Virus record (IMG/VR): IMGVR_UViG_3300010885_057489
Span: 1 to 27,572 of that record
Reading direction: 5' to 3' (one strand)
From: a virus
Length of the DNA stretch: 27,572 bases
The notes under the pieces are model-generated. The model worked only from the letters and a program-made list of their open reading frames with translations, was not told the origin of the DNA and made no database searches. Of this stretch, positions 26,403-27,572 are shown in pieces; positions within the stretch are counted from its first letter, which is position 1, and each line of letters starts with the position of its first letter. Both the position numbers and the translations under genes were made by a program.

Positions 26403-27317
26403 GTGGCAAACACTACCGCTACACCAGCAATACCAAAAACAGCACCACGTGTCAACTATCTCAACAATAGAGATATCTTAAAAGAAATACACCTAAGCAA
26501 GAATACCTACTGTAGCTACCTCGATCCTGTACAGGATCACCAGTACGATATCATACTGCCCACGTTGTTGAAAATCAATCAACGCACCATTGCCGAAGCA
26601 CGGAGAAATCGTGCAGATCGTTTAAAACGTGAAGGCACTATCGTAGATCCTAAAAAAATACCCAACACCGACTTGGTGTTTAGAATCACATGTTGGGAAC
26701 ACATACCCATGGCTCCAAAAAAAGTGCCCAAGACACAGGCCAAGAAGAAAAAAATTGAAGACATTTTTGAATTGGATCTACTAGAAGAAGAAGATCCTCT
26801 GGCCGACTTGTTGGAAGTTCCTGTGCTGGATGAAAAACATGTGCGTCTGAACTTTCCTCCATTTTATCACTATCGCATAGATGAAAACAAAACTCCGTTT
26901 CTGGTGGGCAAAAGCCACTGGCGCGGTGACTTTGAGCATGGCGAATTCAGCAAGGATCATGGAACCATGACACGCAAGTTGGCCACCATGTTCATGAAAT
27001 TGTGCGAACGCTATGCCACACGTAGCAACTGGCGTGGTTATACCTACAATGAAGAAATGCGCGGACAGGCCTTGTTGCAACTCAGTCAGATCGGTCTGCA
27101 ATTTGATGAAAGCAAGAGCCAAAATCCCTTTGCCTACTACACTGCCGCTATTACTAATAGCTTTACTCGTATATTGAATCTAGAAAAGAAAAATCAAAAC
27201 ATTCGTGATGACATGTTAGAAATGAACGGACTCAATCCCAGCTGGACCCGACAGAATGCTGGCAGGAAAACACCCGAGCAGGCTCCAGGTACTGTTACCA
27301 TAGTCAGTCTAGAATAA
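26403..27317 (+). CDS. gp55: Late-transcription sigma factor gp55
   Basis: gp55 is the small sigma-like factor that directs RNA polymerase to late TATAAATA promoters together with gp33 and the sliding clamp gp45. From the GTG start the product is 304 aa. The C-terminal half carries the sigma region-2-like segment (about 211-275): NWRGYTYNEEMRGQALLQLS, FDESKSQNPFAYYTAAITNS and FTRILNLEKKNQNIRDDMLE. The N-terminal part (HLSKNTYCSYLD, INQRTIAEARRNRADRL, TDLVFRITCWEHIP) looks like that of the longer gp55 proteins of marine phages; T4 gp55 is only 185 aa. Between the two lies a charged insert: a Lys-rich run (106-117) then an acidic stretch with EDPLADLLEVP (118-142). The gene is divergent from the tail block. 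It ends 6 nt before the next gene. Confidence 0.85.
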   Translation: MANTTATPAIPKTAPRVNYLNNRDILKEIHLSKNTYCSYLDPVQDHQYDIILPTLLKINQRTIAEARRNRADRLKREGTIVDPKKIPNTDLVFRITCWEHIPMAPKKVPKTQAKKKKIEDIFELDLLEEEDPLADLLEVPVLDEKHVRLNFPPFYHYRIDENKTPFLVGKSHWRGDFEHGEFSKDHGTMTRKLATMFMKLCERYATRSNWRGYTYNEEMRGQALLQLSQIGLQFDESKSQNPFAYYTAAITNSFTRILNLEKKNQNIRDDMLEMNGLNPSWTRQNAGRKTPEQAPGTVTIVSLE

Positions 27318-27323
27318 TTTTTT

Positions 27324-27572
27324 ATGCACGCCAAAGACACTATTCCTATAGCGTTTAGTGTGGGCTGTTATGGCACTTATCTCGAATGGGTGCTGACCAC
27401 ACTATCCGTGGATCAACACATGGATCCTCCGTTCACCGACACCGGCAGTAGTCATTTGTTTTTTGGCAATCATGTGGAAAACAATGCTGGATGGTTGAGA
27501 TATTTGCAGGGAGATCAGCAACATCGTTTTGTGAGATTTCACCCCAAAGAGAAAAAAAATCAGTCGTTAAGT
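27324..27572 (+). CDS. Unrecognised protein, N-terminal 83 codons, cut by the window edge
   Basis: An open frame from ATG 27324 runs to the end of the window. The first residues are MHAKDTIPIAFSVGCYGTYL, then EWVLTTLS. A hydrophobic strand followed by a Gly-containing turn and a helix (IPIAFSVGCYGTYLEWVL) could be the first strand-loop-helix of a nucleotide-binding or sulfotransferase-like fold, but this is only a shape resemblance. No ribosome site is visible; the 6-nt gap to gp55 suggests translational coupling. It has no Cys or His cluster or membrane segment in the visible part. Confidence 0.6.
   Translation, partial: MHAKDTIPIAFSVGCYGTYLEWVLTTLSVDQHMDPPFTDTGSSHLFFGNHVENNAGWLRYLQGDQQHRFVRFHPKEKKNQSLS

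Overview
This window looks like the baseplate/tail module of a large, lytic, T4-like myovirus, of the marine 'exo-T4' kind that infects cyanobacteria or SAR11-type bacteria. That placement rests on protein signatures I recognise by eye: gp6, gp25, gp5, gp53 and the late sigma factor gp55. It does not rest on any database search. Coding density is almost total. I saw no tRNA, IS element, integrase, CRISPR array or clear hairpin terminator. The host cannot be fixed from this window.

Layout. Eight genes lie on the minus strand, read from about 26.3 kb down to 1: a tail-tube-associated gp48/gp54-like protein (24610-26292), gp53 (24311-24610), a gp27-like hub candidate of 947 aa (21466-24309), the gp5 spike (19940-21466), a 470-aa protein of unknown role (18531-19943), gp25 (18144-18518), an enlarged gp6 of 1135 aa (14691-18098), a giant 4858-aa protein (115-14691), and the start of a further gene leaving the window at base 1. 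Junctions are tight: three TAATG overlaps, one ATGA overlap, and gaps of 1 to 45 nt. The order broadly follows T4 (53, 5, 25, 6, then the 7/8 position), so the giant protein sits where T4 has wedge protein gp7.

On the plus strand, divergent from this block, lie the late-transcription sigma factor gp55 (26403-27317) and the first 83 codons of an unrecognised gene (27324-27572). The 110-nt divergent region holds a good sigma70-type promoter for gp55 (TTGACA-16 nt-TACAAT) and T4-late-like TAAATA boxes on both strands. Similar TAAATA boxes precede several structural genes. This fits the T4 logic: gp55 is made from a host-type promoter and then directs RNA polymerase to late promoters of the baseplate genes.

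How the genes work together. The hub candidate, gp5 and the 470-aa protein would form the central hub/spike. gp53, gp25 and gp6 form the wedge. The gp48/54-like protein would join the baseplate to the tail tube. The giant protein would be a wedge-attached or host-contacting component. The most unusual content is the giant gene: a seven-blade FG-GAP (integrin-type) propeller interrupted by other modules, a cupredoxin-like domain that has lost most metal ligands, two chitin-binding-like CBM5/12 motifs, and many copies of a short beta module. A second oddity is a shared 'GLNVLPED' linear repeat in the linkers of two separate tail proteins.
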